Shown here piece after piece: positions 10,988-21,532 of a stretch of DNA of 64,000 bases (positions within the stretch are counted from its first letter, which is position 1; each line of letters begins with the position of its first letter). The stretch is from Craterostigma plantagineum. Its lineage: Eukaryota; Streptophyta; Magnoliopsida; Lamiales; Linderniaceae. Under the pieces are notes generated by a model, which saw nothing but the letters and a program-made list of their open reading frames with translations, was not told the origin of the DNA and searched no databases. The stretch covers positions 310,001 to 374,000 of the forward strand of contig JAPQWV010000367.1 in assembly GCA_027422505.1 (NCBI GenBank), given 5' to 3'. Made by a program: the position numbers and the translations under genes.

Positions 10988-13482
10988 CATTTACTGCCAT
11001 TCAATCAAGGTTGACATCCTAAATTTATTACAGTGTCTGCATGTCAAATAGCACTTCCACTCATTCGAACGAGGTAGACCAAATCTGAAAAGGCTAATCC
11101 AATATACAATAATTACTAATTAGCATATTGTAGATATCCTAAACACACACACATATAGATATATTTAATTTACATCTATATATATAGTGATACTATAAAT
11201 GTGATCTTTTCCAATCGATGTAACTTGAAATATATATACATGTCTATAATACATTAATTTTAATTTTCTTAATAACCATTGAGATCCTTATTTGGCTCAA
11301 TATTCAACTCTTCTTTTATCTTGGCTACATTTTGCTAAATACAATTAAATGTCAGCAACAGTTGAATTGTATAAAATACAAGGTATATGACAACATTAAA
11401 AGGAAAAGTGAGAAGCGTATGTGGCATGTGGATATACTATTTATAATTACATAGACTTTATTTTTGCTTTTTTTGAACCCATCAAAGAGTTTAATTTTAT
11501 TCGATGATCCTTTCACTTTGTCAGTATATAATCCCGTAATAAATTTGCATATTATTTGATTATTGATATCCTAAAGATAATATTGCAATACTTTACATCG
11601 GCCAATAAATAGCATATCATAATATTCGATCAAGGTAGACATCCTACAGTCTACATATATAGTTTCTGCCTATATATAGCACTTACCCTCATTCGATCGA
11701 GGTAAACGAAATTTGAAAAGACTAATTCAATATACAATACTTAGCATATTGTAGATATCAATGTATCATTGCATTTTATTTACAGCTGCCTATAAATCGC
11801 ATATATCCTCATTCGATCAAGGTATTGGACGAAATTTGAAAAGGCTACGTCAATATACAATAATTTGCATATTATTTGAATTATTGATATCCTAAAGATA
11901 ATATTGCATTTATTTTACATCGGCCTACAAATAGCATATTCTTACATTTGATCAAAGTAGACATCCTAAATGCATTGTAGTGTTTGCGGATAAATAGCAC
12001 TTATCCCCACATTCCATCGAGGTAAACGAAATTTGAAAATGCAAATTCAATATACAATAACTAGCATATATCCTCATTCGATAAAGGTGACGAAATTTGA
12101 AAAGGCTACGTCAATATACACTAATTTACTTACTATTTGAATGATGAATATCATATATATTAACTGTTTAGTAATTAATATTTTATTAATTATAATGAAA
12201 TACTTAATCAAAATCACTATAAGCATTTACTAATTCTAGTAATCACATAAATCCATATACAAACTTATTTATTTTCAATGTATTTATTGCAGTATTTTTA
12301 TATTGTTATGTTATTCAAACCATATATAATCCCGTAATAATTTGCATATTATTTGAATTATTGATATCCTAAAGATAATATTGCATTTACTTTTACATCG
12401 GCCAGTAAATGGCATATCATAATATTCGATCAAGGTAGACATCCTACATATATAGTTTATGCCTGTAAATAGCACTTACCCTCATTCGATCGAGGTAAAC
12501 GAAATTTGAAAAGGCTAATTCAATACAATAATTAGCATATTGTAGATAGCGTAAAGGCTACGTCAATATACAACAATTTGCATATTATTTAATTATTGAT
12601 ATCCTAAAGATAATATTGCATTTACTTACATCGTCCTATAAATAGCATCTTCTTACATTTTGCGAAATATAATTAAATGTCAACAACAGTCGAATTGTAT
12701 AAAATACAAGGTAAATGACAACATTAAAAGGGAAAGTGAGAGGCGCATGTGGCCTTTGGTTATACTATTTATAAGTACATAGACTTCATTTTGCTTGTTT
12801 TGCCTTTTAAACCCGTCAAAGAGTTTAATTTTATTCGCACGAAATTTGAAAAGGCTAATTCAATATACAATAATTAGCATATTGTAAATATCGATGTATC
12901 GTTTTATTTTATTTACAGCTGCCTATAAATCGCATATATCCTCATTCAATCAAAGTTTTGGACGAAATTTGAAAAGGCTACGACAATATACAATAATTTG
13001 CATATTATTTGAATTATTGACATCCTAAATATAATATTGCATTTACTTTACATCGGCCTACAAATAGCATATTCTTACATTTGATCAAAGTGGACATCCT
13101 AAATGCATTGTAGTGTTTGCCGATAAATAGAACTTATCCCCACATTCCATCGAGGTAAACGAAATTTGAAAATGCTAATTCAGTATACAATAACTAGCAT
13201 ATATCCTCATTAGATAAAGGTGACGAAATTTGAAAAGGCTACGTCAATATACACTAATTTGCTTATTATTTGAATGATGAATATCATATATATTAAATAT
13301 TTAGTAATTAATATTTTACTAATTATAATGAAATACTTAATTTCAAAATCATTATAAGCATTTACTAATTCTAGTAATCACATCAATCCATAAACAAAGT
13401 TATTTATTTTCAATGTATTTATTGCAGTATTTTAATATTGTTATGATATTCAAACCATATATAATCCCGTAACAATTTGCAT
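10988..13482. repeat. Degenerate tandem array with a higher-order duplication
   Basis: At least ten degenerate monomers share a cattcgatcgaggta core followed by gaaatttgaaaaggcta and caatatacaata. They interleave with tataaatagca and gatatcctaaagataatat strings. On top of this is a larger repeat: 11320-11510 matches 12656-12838, 11529-11757 matches 12328-12549, and 11706-12352 matches 12840-13482. The last pair is nearly collinear over about 645 bases. No coding potential is seen. Confidence 0.85.
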
Positions 13483-13536
13483 CCCTTTATTTAGGCTTTT
13501 TAGTTGTTGCCCAAACTTATTTTCAATTCCGCTAGA

Positions 13537-14013
13537 ACTACGAGCTCGTCCCGTTCGGGTCGGGCCGGAGGTCTTGCCCTAGCGTGGCGTTCGCGATGCA
13601 GGTGATCCACCTGGCGCTGGCGCGTCTGATTCAAGGGTTCGACTTCAGGGCGGCGGACGGCGACGATCCGGTGGATATGACGGGCTCGCCGTCACTCTGC
13701 CGAAGGTGGTCGTCGTTAAGCCGTGGTTTTCGAGCGAGGCGTATGAGGGTTAGGTTATTAGGCACGTGTGTGAGAGAAATTCGGGTCAATTTCAAGAACC
13801 TAGAATCGAATTAATCGTCACGTGTCATCATCCACGTGTCGATACGAGTCGCAATCAAAAGTCCCATTAGATTCTTAGGAGATTTAGCAGCCACGAGTCG
13901 TCGTGGATTAGAGGGATTCCTAAGCTAAGTCGCAATCCCTTTCTTTCTATCCTCTTTTTAACGTAATAAATCATACGTGTCAGTCAAACGCGGCGGCTTT
14001 TATTGCTGTCTTG
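13537..14013 (+). pseudogene. CYP82 fragment: heme-loop end of exon 3 plus 3' UTR
   Basis: Matches 6291-6785. The heme loop has lost its glycine: cctagc replaces ccggc, so CPG becomes CPS. Deletions around 13675-13710 (tgacgggctcgccgtc, then loss of the gaag/ccgctg stretch) break the reading frame. Only the last about 70 codons are represented, so it cannot be functional. The copied 3' flank runs directly into the leader of the NINJA/AFP gene. Confidence 0.85.
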
Positions 14014-14162
14014 AGAAGCCTCCACGTGGCGAAAGCCCACCTTATGCTCCTAACACTTTGTCTATTACCTATTGCGTACTTAATTTCCTCGGCCACCTCG
14101 TTGAAAACGCGTCGACGACCCAAGAACGATTTGCAGAGTTTTTTTTCAAGAGAATTCTCCTA

Positions 14163-14894
14163 ATGGGTAAAGAGGTTACGTTGATTGAGGTTTCTGATCT
14201 ACCCATTGGAGGGAAAGACAACAGAGAAGGAGATGGGATTGAGCGGCTGAGTTTGGAGCTATCTCTTGGTGGGAGACATAAAGAAGATTCTGAAATTTTA
14301 CGGAAGGAGATGAAGAACCCATTTGAGGAACAGCTGCAAAACCTGGAATTTGGTCAAAGATCTGATTTTTATTGCCTTAAAGGAGATGAATCGACGAAGC
14401 AGCTGAAGAGGAGAAGGGAATCCCAAGCATTGAGAAGGCTCGAAGCTCGCCGGAAGAGAGAAGCTAAGACGACCGAAGCATTGAGGCTTGTCGAGGAAGA
14501 AGATAGAGAAATAAAACAGAGAGAAGATTGTTGCCTTCACAAAAAGAACGAGCCGAGCCCTTCGTCGGAGAACGAGCGAGCCGCCACTTCTCCTCCATCA
14601 TCTACGGCTAAAACCAACGAGCGCCGCCGCCTACCCACGAAACCTCCCAAACCGCCGCGCCGGAGCCAGAGTGCCCGCCTGACAACGCCGCCGCCGCCGC
14701 GTGTCTCCGCCAAGGGAGACGGCCCCAACGGTAAAACCGTGACGGGGCTTTTGCGCAGGTACACGGCGGCGGAGATTGTGATAACGTGCGACTGTCATGG
14801 GACTTCGCTGTCGCCGGCGGAGTTCGTCGAGCACGCGGGTTGCGTAAATGTAACCCACCCTCTTAGGCACATAACCATGGTTAATACTTCTTAG
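14163..14894 (+). CDS. NINJA/AFP-family protein (EAR-type transcriptional adaptor)
   Basis: One open exon of 243 aa. Near residues 29-37 is LSLELSLGG, an LxLxL EAR motif that recruits TOPLESS co-repressors. Residues about 78-102 form a basic, Arg-rich helix (RRRESQALRRLEARRKREAK), the likely nuclear signal. The last 55 residues (NGKTVTGLLRRYTAAEIVITCDCHG, SPAEFVEHAG, PLRHITMV) are the C domain that binds JAZ or ABI5-type partners in this family. The reading frame stays open upstream to 13977, but that part derives from duplicated P450 3' flank, so I chose the ATG at 14163. NINJA and AFP proteins damp jasmonate or ABA responses; which branch applies is not decidable. The middle region is Pro/Ser/Arg-rich and poorly conserved. 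Confidence 0.85.
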   Translation: MGKEVTLIEVSDLPIGGKDNREGDGIERLSLELSLGGRHKEDSEILRKEMKNPFEEQLQNLEFGQRSDFYCLKGDESTKQLKRRRESQALRRLEARRKREAKTTEALRLVEEEDREIKQREDCCLHKKNEPSPSSENERAATSPPSSTAKTNERRRLPTKPPKPPRRSQSARLTTPPPPRVSAKGDGPNGKTVTGLLRRYTAAEIVITCDCHGTSLSPAEFVEHAGCVNVTHPLRHITMVNTS

Positions 14895-14966
14895 TTCATG
14901 ATTGGATGGAGAGGAATCTCCTTTTTAACTATTTTTAAATCAAAACTCGATTATTCATTTATTTTT

Positions 14967-15350
14967 AGGGGAATCTAAGGAAATACCCTTTTGTATATAA
15001 ACTTGCAAATTAGTATTCTATCATAAGATACCTATTAGAATAAATTATTTGCACAATCGTACCTGATCCGCCGCAAGGGACGCCATGTAACACATTAGGT
15101 ACCATATAACCGTATTGTGGTACATAATAAGTAAGAAAATGTACATCATAACACATCATGTGTCTAAAAACGTATACTGTATCATATAAGCGCATGACGT
15201 GGTACATAATACACATGTAGAAAAGTACGTTAAGACTGAAAAATGGTACACAGTCAAGCGGATACTTATATACAAAAATTCTGACAGATGACTCACTTGT
15301 TAATTTTTTATTCAATTAGTATTTTTCGGTAACCTTATTTTAACATCAAG
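14967..15350. mobile_element. RepA copy 1: terminal-inverted-repeat element rich in GTACC
   Basis: One of six related about 380-430 base elements in the window. Ends read ggggaatctaaggaaatacc and, on the other strand, a similar ccgaaaaatac string, each followed inward by gcaa-tt-agta. The interior has ttgcac, cctgatccgccgcaagg and several ggtac strings. Superfamily unknown to me. Confidence 0.65.
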
Positions 15351-15742
15351 ATTCAAGAAAATATATATTTGTTCCTAAAAATTGTAAAATAGTTTTTTTT
15401 TAATTGTTTGTGCATACGTACAATAAAATGATTGATCTATTCTATTTTATTAAGGCTTGGGGCTATGTATAAACTGCCCCAATTGGTCTGTCAAATTGAC
15501 TTAATTTAAGAAAAAACAATTGCTAATTCAAACATAACCAACCACCCACTAACTTTTTGCTTACGTTAATTATCCTAGCGAATTACATTAGTCTCCATTG
15601 CAATTTAAATATTAATTAATCTGATTTAAGATAACCACCCACTCATTTATAGATTCGATCTACACAAATACGGTTCCTTGAAATATGACTTTCCTAAAAA
15701 TTCTGTATTTGACAAATGATCGATTCTGCAGATTCTTGCAAC

Positions 15743-16435
15743 TAGACATGTTCATCCGGTTACGGTTTACGGTTAGTAAAAATCTCTAACCGTAACCGAA
15801 CCGTGGTAGTCACGGTTGAGGTTTTGAACCGCCCGAGCCGGTTATGGTTAAGGTTTGAAACCGCCGGTTGACGGTTCAATATTTTCTTTTATATATAATT
15901 TTTTTTCGTGTGAAAATTTGAAATAAATTGGCCTTTTATTAAACTAAAAAATTATTGAAGCTTAAAAATTTATAAAAAAATAGAACTTCACTATTTGAAA
16001 AAAAATTACACCTTGAATGATAATAAAATATGATCATCGTCTAATAATTCTTCACTTCTATAATATTCGAAGAACACTCGTCGTAAGGATCTCCTTCTAA
16101 TGCTTAATTTTATCACTCGATCATTTAGTCTTATAATATAAGGGTCAATGTTTTTATCATTGAATAGAACGAAAAAGAAACTAAGACAAAACCGATGGTT
16201 AGTAAATTAATGTTGGTTAATGGTTACCTTAACAAGACAATTAAACTTAAAATATTAATCCCGATTAAACCGCCGGTTATAACCGCCAGTTTACGGTTAT
16301 AAAAACTTATAACCGTAACCGAACCGTTGTACATGACGGTTCGATTACGATTTGAACCGTAACCGTTGACCACGGTTAACCGAACCGTTGACCGCCGGTT
16401 CGGTTACGGTTCTTCAAACCGTTTGAACACCTCTA
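15743..16435. mobile_element. hAT-type non-autonomous transposon with 8 bp target duplication
   Basis: Termini TAGACATGTTCATCCGG and TAGAGGTGTTCAAACGG (other strand) are inverted repeats. CTTGCAAC directly flanks both ends (15735-15742 and 16436-16443). Arms are rich in ggttacggtt / accgtaaccg and the core is A/T-rich with no transposase. Eight-base duplications are the mark of hAT insertion. Confidence 0.88.
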
Positions 16436-16850
16436 CTTGCAACTGAACTGATAAAAGCACAAAAAAGAAGGAACCAATGATTAGATCGAATTCCACCAAG
16501 TGAAAATAATTCAAATATAAAAAAAAATTAAATATATTTTTTAGCACAGGTGTGCAGGATATACTAGTATAAGTAATTAGTCAGCTAAATCTCCTTAATC
16601 CTCGTCCTAATGGCTCTCGGGCTGTTAACCTTCCACATTTTTAGTTAAATTGGAATTTTCAAAGAAGTTTATAACGAACTGAAATAGTTACACGAATAAA
16701 TTTTTAGTTGATTATTGGTCTTCATATGGAGAGCGGAGGGGTAAAATCGACTATACGTACAAACCTGCCCGTGAAATAGTGAAATCAAACCTGGCAAACA
16801 CAGAACACGCATTTTTCCCTCCGTACTTGTAGGCTGTTCGTTGCGTAGGC
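16436..16850. other. Intergenic DNA upstream of the G3BP-like gene
   Basis: A/T-rich DNA with no recognised gene or repeat; the promoter of the next gene begins at its right end. Confidence 0.5.
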
Positions 16851-16910
16851 CTATATAGTCCTCTTCGATCCAACACACATTTTCACAATTTCACGGTTTT
16901 TAAACCCTAG
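16851..16910 (+). promoter_or_regulatory. Core promoter of the G3BP-like gene: TATA box and telo-box
   Basis: CTATATAG at 16851-16858 and AAACCCTAG at 16902-16910. The latter is a telo-box-like element common near start sites of plant translation-related genes. A leader intron follows: GT at 16960 and AG at 17110. Confidence 0.5.
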
Positions 16911-17138
16911 CCAACATACCACTGCTCTCGGTTAGATCGATCTTCGAACTCGCATCAAGGTATGTTCGATCCAAGCAATAGTTTCAGTTCAGTATCATAC
17001 GTGTCGATGATTCTGCATCGATTTGATCCTCGATTCGAACGATGAGTTTTTATGAAGCTTAACATTCCGTTGACGAATCGATGTTTATTTATTTTTTTAC
17101 GCTTCCGTAGGTCTGTTGGTGAAGTAGTCTTACCAGTG

Positions 17139-19740
17139 ATGGCAGCAGCCGTGGAAAATGCTAATGATTCGGCACCAGCGCAGCAACCCGTTACGGCGGA
17201 TTTGGTTAGCTTTTTTTGTTTCATTGTGTCACTTGATATTTATTATCGACGTAGGTGTGTGGATTCTTTGTAAGGTGTCATCTTGTGTTTGATAGGTTGG
17301 CAAGGCGTTTGCGCAACAGTACTATCATATATTGCACCACTCTCCTGGGCTTGCTTACCGATTCTATCAAGATATAAGCACCATTGGTCGCCAAGAAGAA
17401 GATGGGACCATGCGTGTCAGCACCACTATGCAGGTAGTATTATCTATTCTTTTTTTTTTTTTTGTGGGTGTGTCTTAGTCTTCTCCTTGAGAATTGTTGA
17501 TTTGTACTTGAGTTTGGTGGGCTATCTTTCCGTTTCCATGCTGTACGTCAAACACTTAACTGATTCTTGTATAGAAAATGTTGTTTCTGTGTGTTAGCTT
17601 TGTGCGTGTAGACTCTTAAGATTACTGCTGCGTGGGGCGTACAATGATGACCTGTTTGTTGGTGTGTTGTGATGTGGTTCATTTTGTTTTTTTGTCAAGA
17701 TCTTAACGTTTCTCGGCTCTTGGCATTTGTTGGTTTTCTGTATAGGCCATAAACGAGAAGATTGCTTCACTCAACTACGGAGACTCCAAAGCTGTGATTA
17801 ATTCAGTGGATTCTCAAGATTCACTTAATGGAGGATTTCAAGTTCTTGTAACTGGTTACATGTTGGCCCAGGATAACACAGTTCGCAACTTTGCTCAGGC
17901 TTTCTTCCTTGCACCACAAGATAAGGGCTACTTTGTTCTGAACGACGTCTTTAGATATCTGAATAACTTCGATCAGGATCCTGCTATGGCTGATAGCATA
18001 TTGGCTCCTGTTACTGCGGAGCTTGGTAATTATCGTATCTTTCTTTTTCTTCTGTCGCATTATGTACTTTTCGTTTTTTACGATGACTGCTCTGTTCTTT
18101 CTCCCATTCATCTCATAAGTTTCCGTTCCGGTTTCAGAGAATCATATTTCTGAGCAGAGTGCCACATTTGAGGAAGAACTGGCCCCAGAAGTCCAGAATC
18201 CACTTGAGAATGGGCCTGCACCAATACCTATAGCTGAGGAGATCCCTGTGGCAGAAATTGTTGATGAATCACCAAGAGATGTTCATACAGTAGTTAAATC
18301 CAGTGTGAAGATTGAAGGTCCAAAGAAATCTTATGCGTCGATTGTAAGTGCCTGTGAGAAACTTTGACTAAGGATACCTTTGGTCTGTTTGACCAGTTAA
18401 CTGTGGTGAACCTTTTGTTTGCTTCCGACCTAGAACAGAAGATTGGTTCCCACTATCTTGGCTGTTATACCTATCTCGTTGTGATTCGATTTCAGGTTAA
18501 ACATCTCAAGGAAAGTTCAGCAACTTCCTCACGCCCACCCGCTGCTCCTGAGAAAGTGCCAGCAAAAATTGCTAAACAAGCAAATCATACTCCTATACTG
18601 GAGCCGGAAGTGCCAGTTTCCGGTTCAGAATCCGTTGATCTCATGAATAACCAAGACAGCGAAGGTCCGCAATTTTGTAATCTGGTTTATCCAGAGCTAT
18701 CCATGTTTGTTACGTTTAGTCCTGGAGCATTTATTTTTTCCTCCATTTTCAGCAGAGGGATACTCAATTTATATCAGAGGCATCCCAAATAATGCCAGTG
18801 CGTCTTTACTTGCTGATTTCTTCAAGAAATTCGGGACTATTAAAAAAGATGGGATCCAAATCAGAAACAACTGGGTATTCTTCATCTTTGTCATCTGTGT
18901 AATATTGTATGCTGAGTATTGAGAATCAATAACTCATTTAGTCACACATTGAATTTGCTTGCAGCAACAAGGATTCTATTTTGGCTTTGTCGAATTTGAG
19001 GATGCAAGTTCTGTGCATAAAGCCGTTGAGGTATGCCTCATCACCATTTTTTATTGTTTGTGGAATGTGATCTTATCAGTTGAAATTATTGTTTATTATA
19101 TCCTGTTTCGGGTTTTCTCTTACAATTGCCCTAGCCTTGATGTACAGTGCTACATATTCTTGCACACTCATAAGAGTTATTGTGCTGATGTTATTATGTC
19201 CAGGCTTCTCCGGTGACAATTGGTGGGCGCCAAGTGGTAGTTGAAGAAAAGAGGTCAACCCTCCGAGGCATGTTAATATCCTACCGTATTTGTTGAGTGT
19301 CTGCATACACAATGCAATGAAATACTCGTAAAGGCTCATCATCACTATCACATTATGCATTCATATAGCTGAAGCATAAAAAAAAGTATTATTATTGACG
19401 TGCACCTTGCAAAAATGAAAAGTAACACGATCAAAATTCTTGAAAAGCAGGAGGCTACAGAGGCAGCAGATTTCAATCCCAAAGGGGAGGAGGATTCAGA
19501 AACGATGGAAATAGAGGAGGCCGCGGAAACTTCAATGGAGGAGCAAACAACGTCAGAGGAGGATTCAACGGTGGCCGAGGTAGTTTTAACGGCGGCAACA
19601 GAGGCTTCGGCGGCGGTGGAGTAATTTCCTCCTCAAACACTGGTGAGTATCGTGTGAACCGTAATTCTACTACTACGGCTACTACTGGCGGTGGTGGGAT
19701 TGCAAAGAACTTTCCTCCTCGTGTTTCTGCAACTGCTTGA
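17139..19740 (+). CDS. G3BP: G3BP-like protein: NTF2 domain, RRM and Gly-rich tail
   Basis: Nine coding exons: 17139-17204, 17296-17433, 17746-18025, 18138-18343, 18496-18664, 18753-18874, 18965-19030, 19204-19267 and 19451-19740. They total 467 codons (466 aa). Residues about 20-140 are an NTF2-like domain (VGKAFAQQYYHILHHSPGL, GFQVLVTGYM, FFLAPQDKGYFVLNDVFRY). An acidic/Pro linker follows. Residues about 289-371 are an RRM (SIYIRGIPNNAS, GFYFGFVEFED). The tail from about 372 is Gly/Arg/Asn-rich with RGG-type repeats. G3BPs bind RNA and nucleate stress granules in the cytoplasm. The last intron begins GC rather than GT (19268-19269), which is needed to keep the Gly-rich frame. It faces the Tim gene tail to tail with about 300 bases between. 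Confidence 0.92.
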
Positions 19741-20044
19741 TGATGATGGTGATCGAATGGTGGGCCAGCAATGGCATATAATAGAGAGTAAGGAGGCAAA
19801 TCAGATCAATATTAATATGAGTTAGTTAAAAGCGTTATCTTTCCATTTTCATTGTTTTAAGTAGTAGTATTAGTACTAACTAGTAGTGATCCTTAGCCTG
19901 GCAATTGTTTGTCTGAACTATGTTTCCGAATCGTGAATGAACTTTGTTCGAAACTTATTGTCTTAGATCATGTAAAACACTAATAATAACAAAAAAAAAA
20001 AAAAAGAGATGCCGAACATCAAATGTGAAGTCAATTGGAAGAGC

Positions 20045-21057
20045 TTATGATTCGTCTTTCTTGAGATTATGAACTTTGGCGTAGAGTTGTTCTTCTCTAG
20101 CGCGTTTTGCAGCAAGGGCTTCGTCGTCGAGCACTTGAATAGGAGACCATTCTGGCAATCTGAACCAACCATCCCTACGAATTTCTTGGTTCAATCTGCC
20201 CATCGCTGGCTTCAGTTTTATAGCAGCGTAATCCACCGCCGTCCCAACGACAGCGAATATGATGGAATATCGAACAGCACCAGCTTGACCAGCTAAAAAA
20301 AACCATAGCATAAGATAATAACACAGAAAACTCAGATTTCAATTCACAACGAAAACAAGCAAGCAACCCCACGAAAACAACATAAAAAGTTTTTCGAAAA
20401 AAAAAAAGAGGACCTTGAAGGCGCCCGAGGATAGCCCCGCTGCCAAAGCCTCCAATTGCTGAGTTAAGTAAGTCGTCTGGTTTCCCTGTTCGACTCACCC
20501 TCGTGAACTCGCGTGCTCCTATCACATATCAATGTATGTACCATATAAAAGCTAAAATTGTAAGGAGTCAACAACATCCAAGGTCCGAAGGAAACGATAG
20601 GCACGCAAGACGATTCTTCTAGCAGTAGCACAGTATAGAAGCTTGTGACATTAGGTCCAAAATTTGCAGAACGTATGCAGTATGTTCGACATTATTGATT
20701 AGATGAGCAGCTAATCAACATTACAGAACAAGTAAAAGGACTTTTTTTTTTTTCATACCACAGTAGCACCCAGTGACAATGGCGAAATTAGTTGCATATG
20801 TGGCCGAAATTCTCGACAAGCCGTGAACTTTTCGGTGCTTCGATACCAATCCAACACCTCCACCAGCAATCCCTGCAACGGATCAAATGCCAGTCATATG
20901 AAACGATGAAGATGAGAAAAAGGAAAACGATTAGATAAGAGCGAATCGACAAACCTGCCAGCAACGTAGGGATCAGAATACGGTGCTTCAACACGTCCCA
21001 CCTAGAATTAGGGTTTATTTGGTCAGGGTTTTGATGATCAGATTCGGGGGAAGCCAT
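20045..21057 (-). CDS. Tim17/Tim22/Tim23 superfamily protein
   Basis: Exons on the minus strand are 21057-20955, 20872-20759, 20518-20414 and 20292-20045, summing to 190 codons (189 aa). Start MASPESDHQNPDQ. Gly-rich hydrophobic segments (TLLAGIAGGGVGL, FAIVTGCYCGAREF, AIGGFGSGAILGRL, GAVRYSIIFAVVGTAVDYA) fit the four short helices of this family of mitochondrial and plastid membrane translocase or preprotein/amino-acid transporter proteins. The tail is charged (KRAREEQLYAKVHNLKKDES). Its ATG lies 476 bases from that of FATA in head-to-head orientation, so they probably share a promoter region. Exact role unknown. Confidence 0.85.
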
Positions 21058-21532
21058 ATTTGGTCGGAGCGTGTTTGTTGAACAAACTGTGTAGAAATAG
21101 CTTCGCTCTCTCAAAATCGTGGTGATGGACTAAATTGGGCCGCCATTACTGCTTTCTCAATTTGTCTCAAAGCCCACGATTAAGGGTTGACGATGATGAG
21201 TTCAGTGGTGTCTGATTAGTTTGGCTTTAAGCTCAGTTCGAAACTCGCGTTGTTCGGTTAATGAAATTGAGCCATTTTCATTTACTGATTGAAAAAAAAT
21301 ATGCTTTTCAGTGTCGAAAGCCCAGGCGGTTCAAACCCACGAGTCCAAGTAAGAGCGCAGTTGTCCTAAAAGACTTCGATGAGGAGAGGTTAGATTTAGG
21401 ATTTACAGTCACAATTTCCCAAGAAAACGATAAATCGTTCCTCCCTCGTTCACATCGACCGCTAAGGTCCAAATTCCATGCAATATTTCCCAACACTAGC
21501 GAAGCTGAATCGAACCCACCAAAATCCATAAG
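21058..21532. promoter_or_regulatory. Divergent promoter region between the Tim-family gene and FATA
   Basis: 475 bases separate the two ATGs. An ATG at 21261 opens a 93-codon frame that overlaps the FATA start by ten bases in another frame; if the FATA transcript starts upstream of it, this would be an upstream ORF. No clear TATA box is seen for either side. Confidence 0.5.

Noticed and set aside
10979..13482. Array considered as CRISPR-like or centromeric satellite
   Set aside because: Units are degenerate and of uneven length, with no regular spacers; the window is eukaryotic and gene-rich.
19473..19799. Pro-rich frame on the minus strand opposite the G3BP tail
   Set aside because: Mirror of Gly-rich coding sequence.
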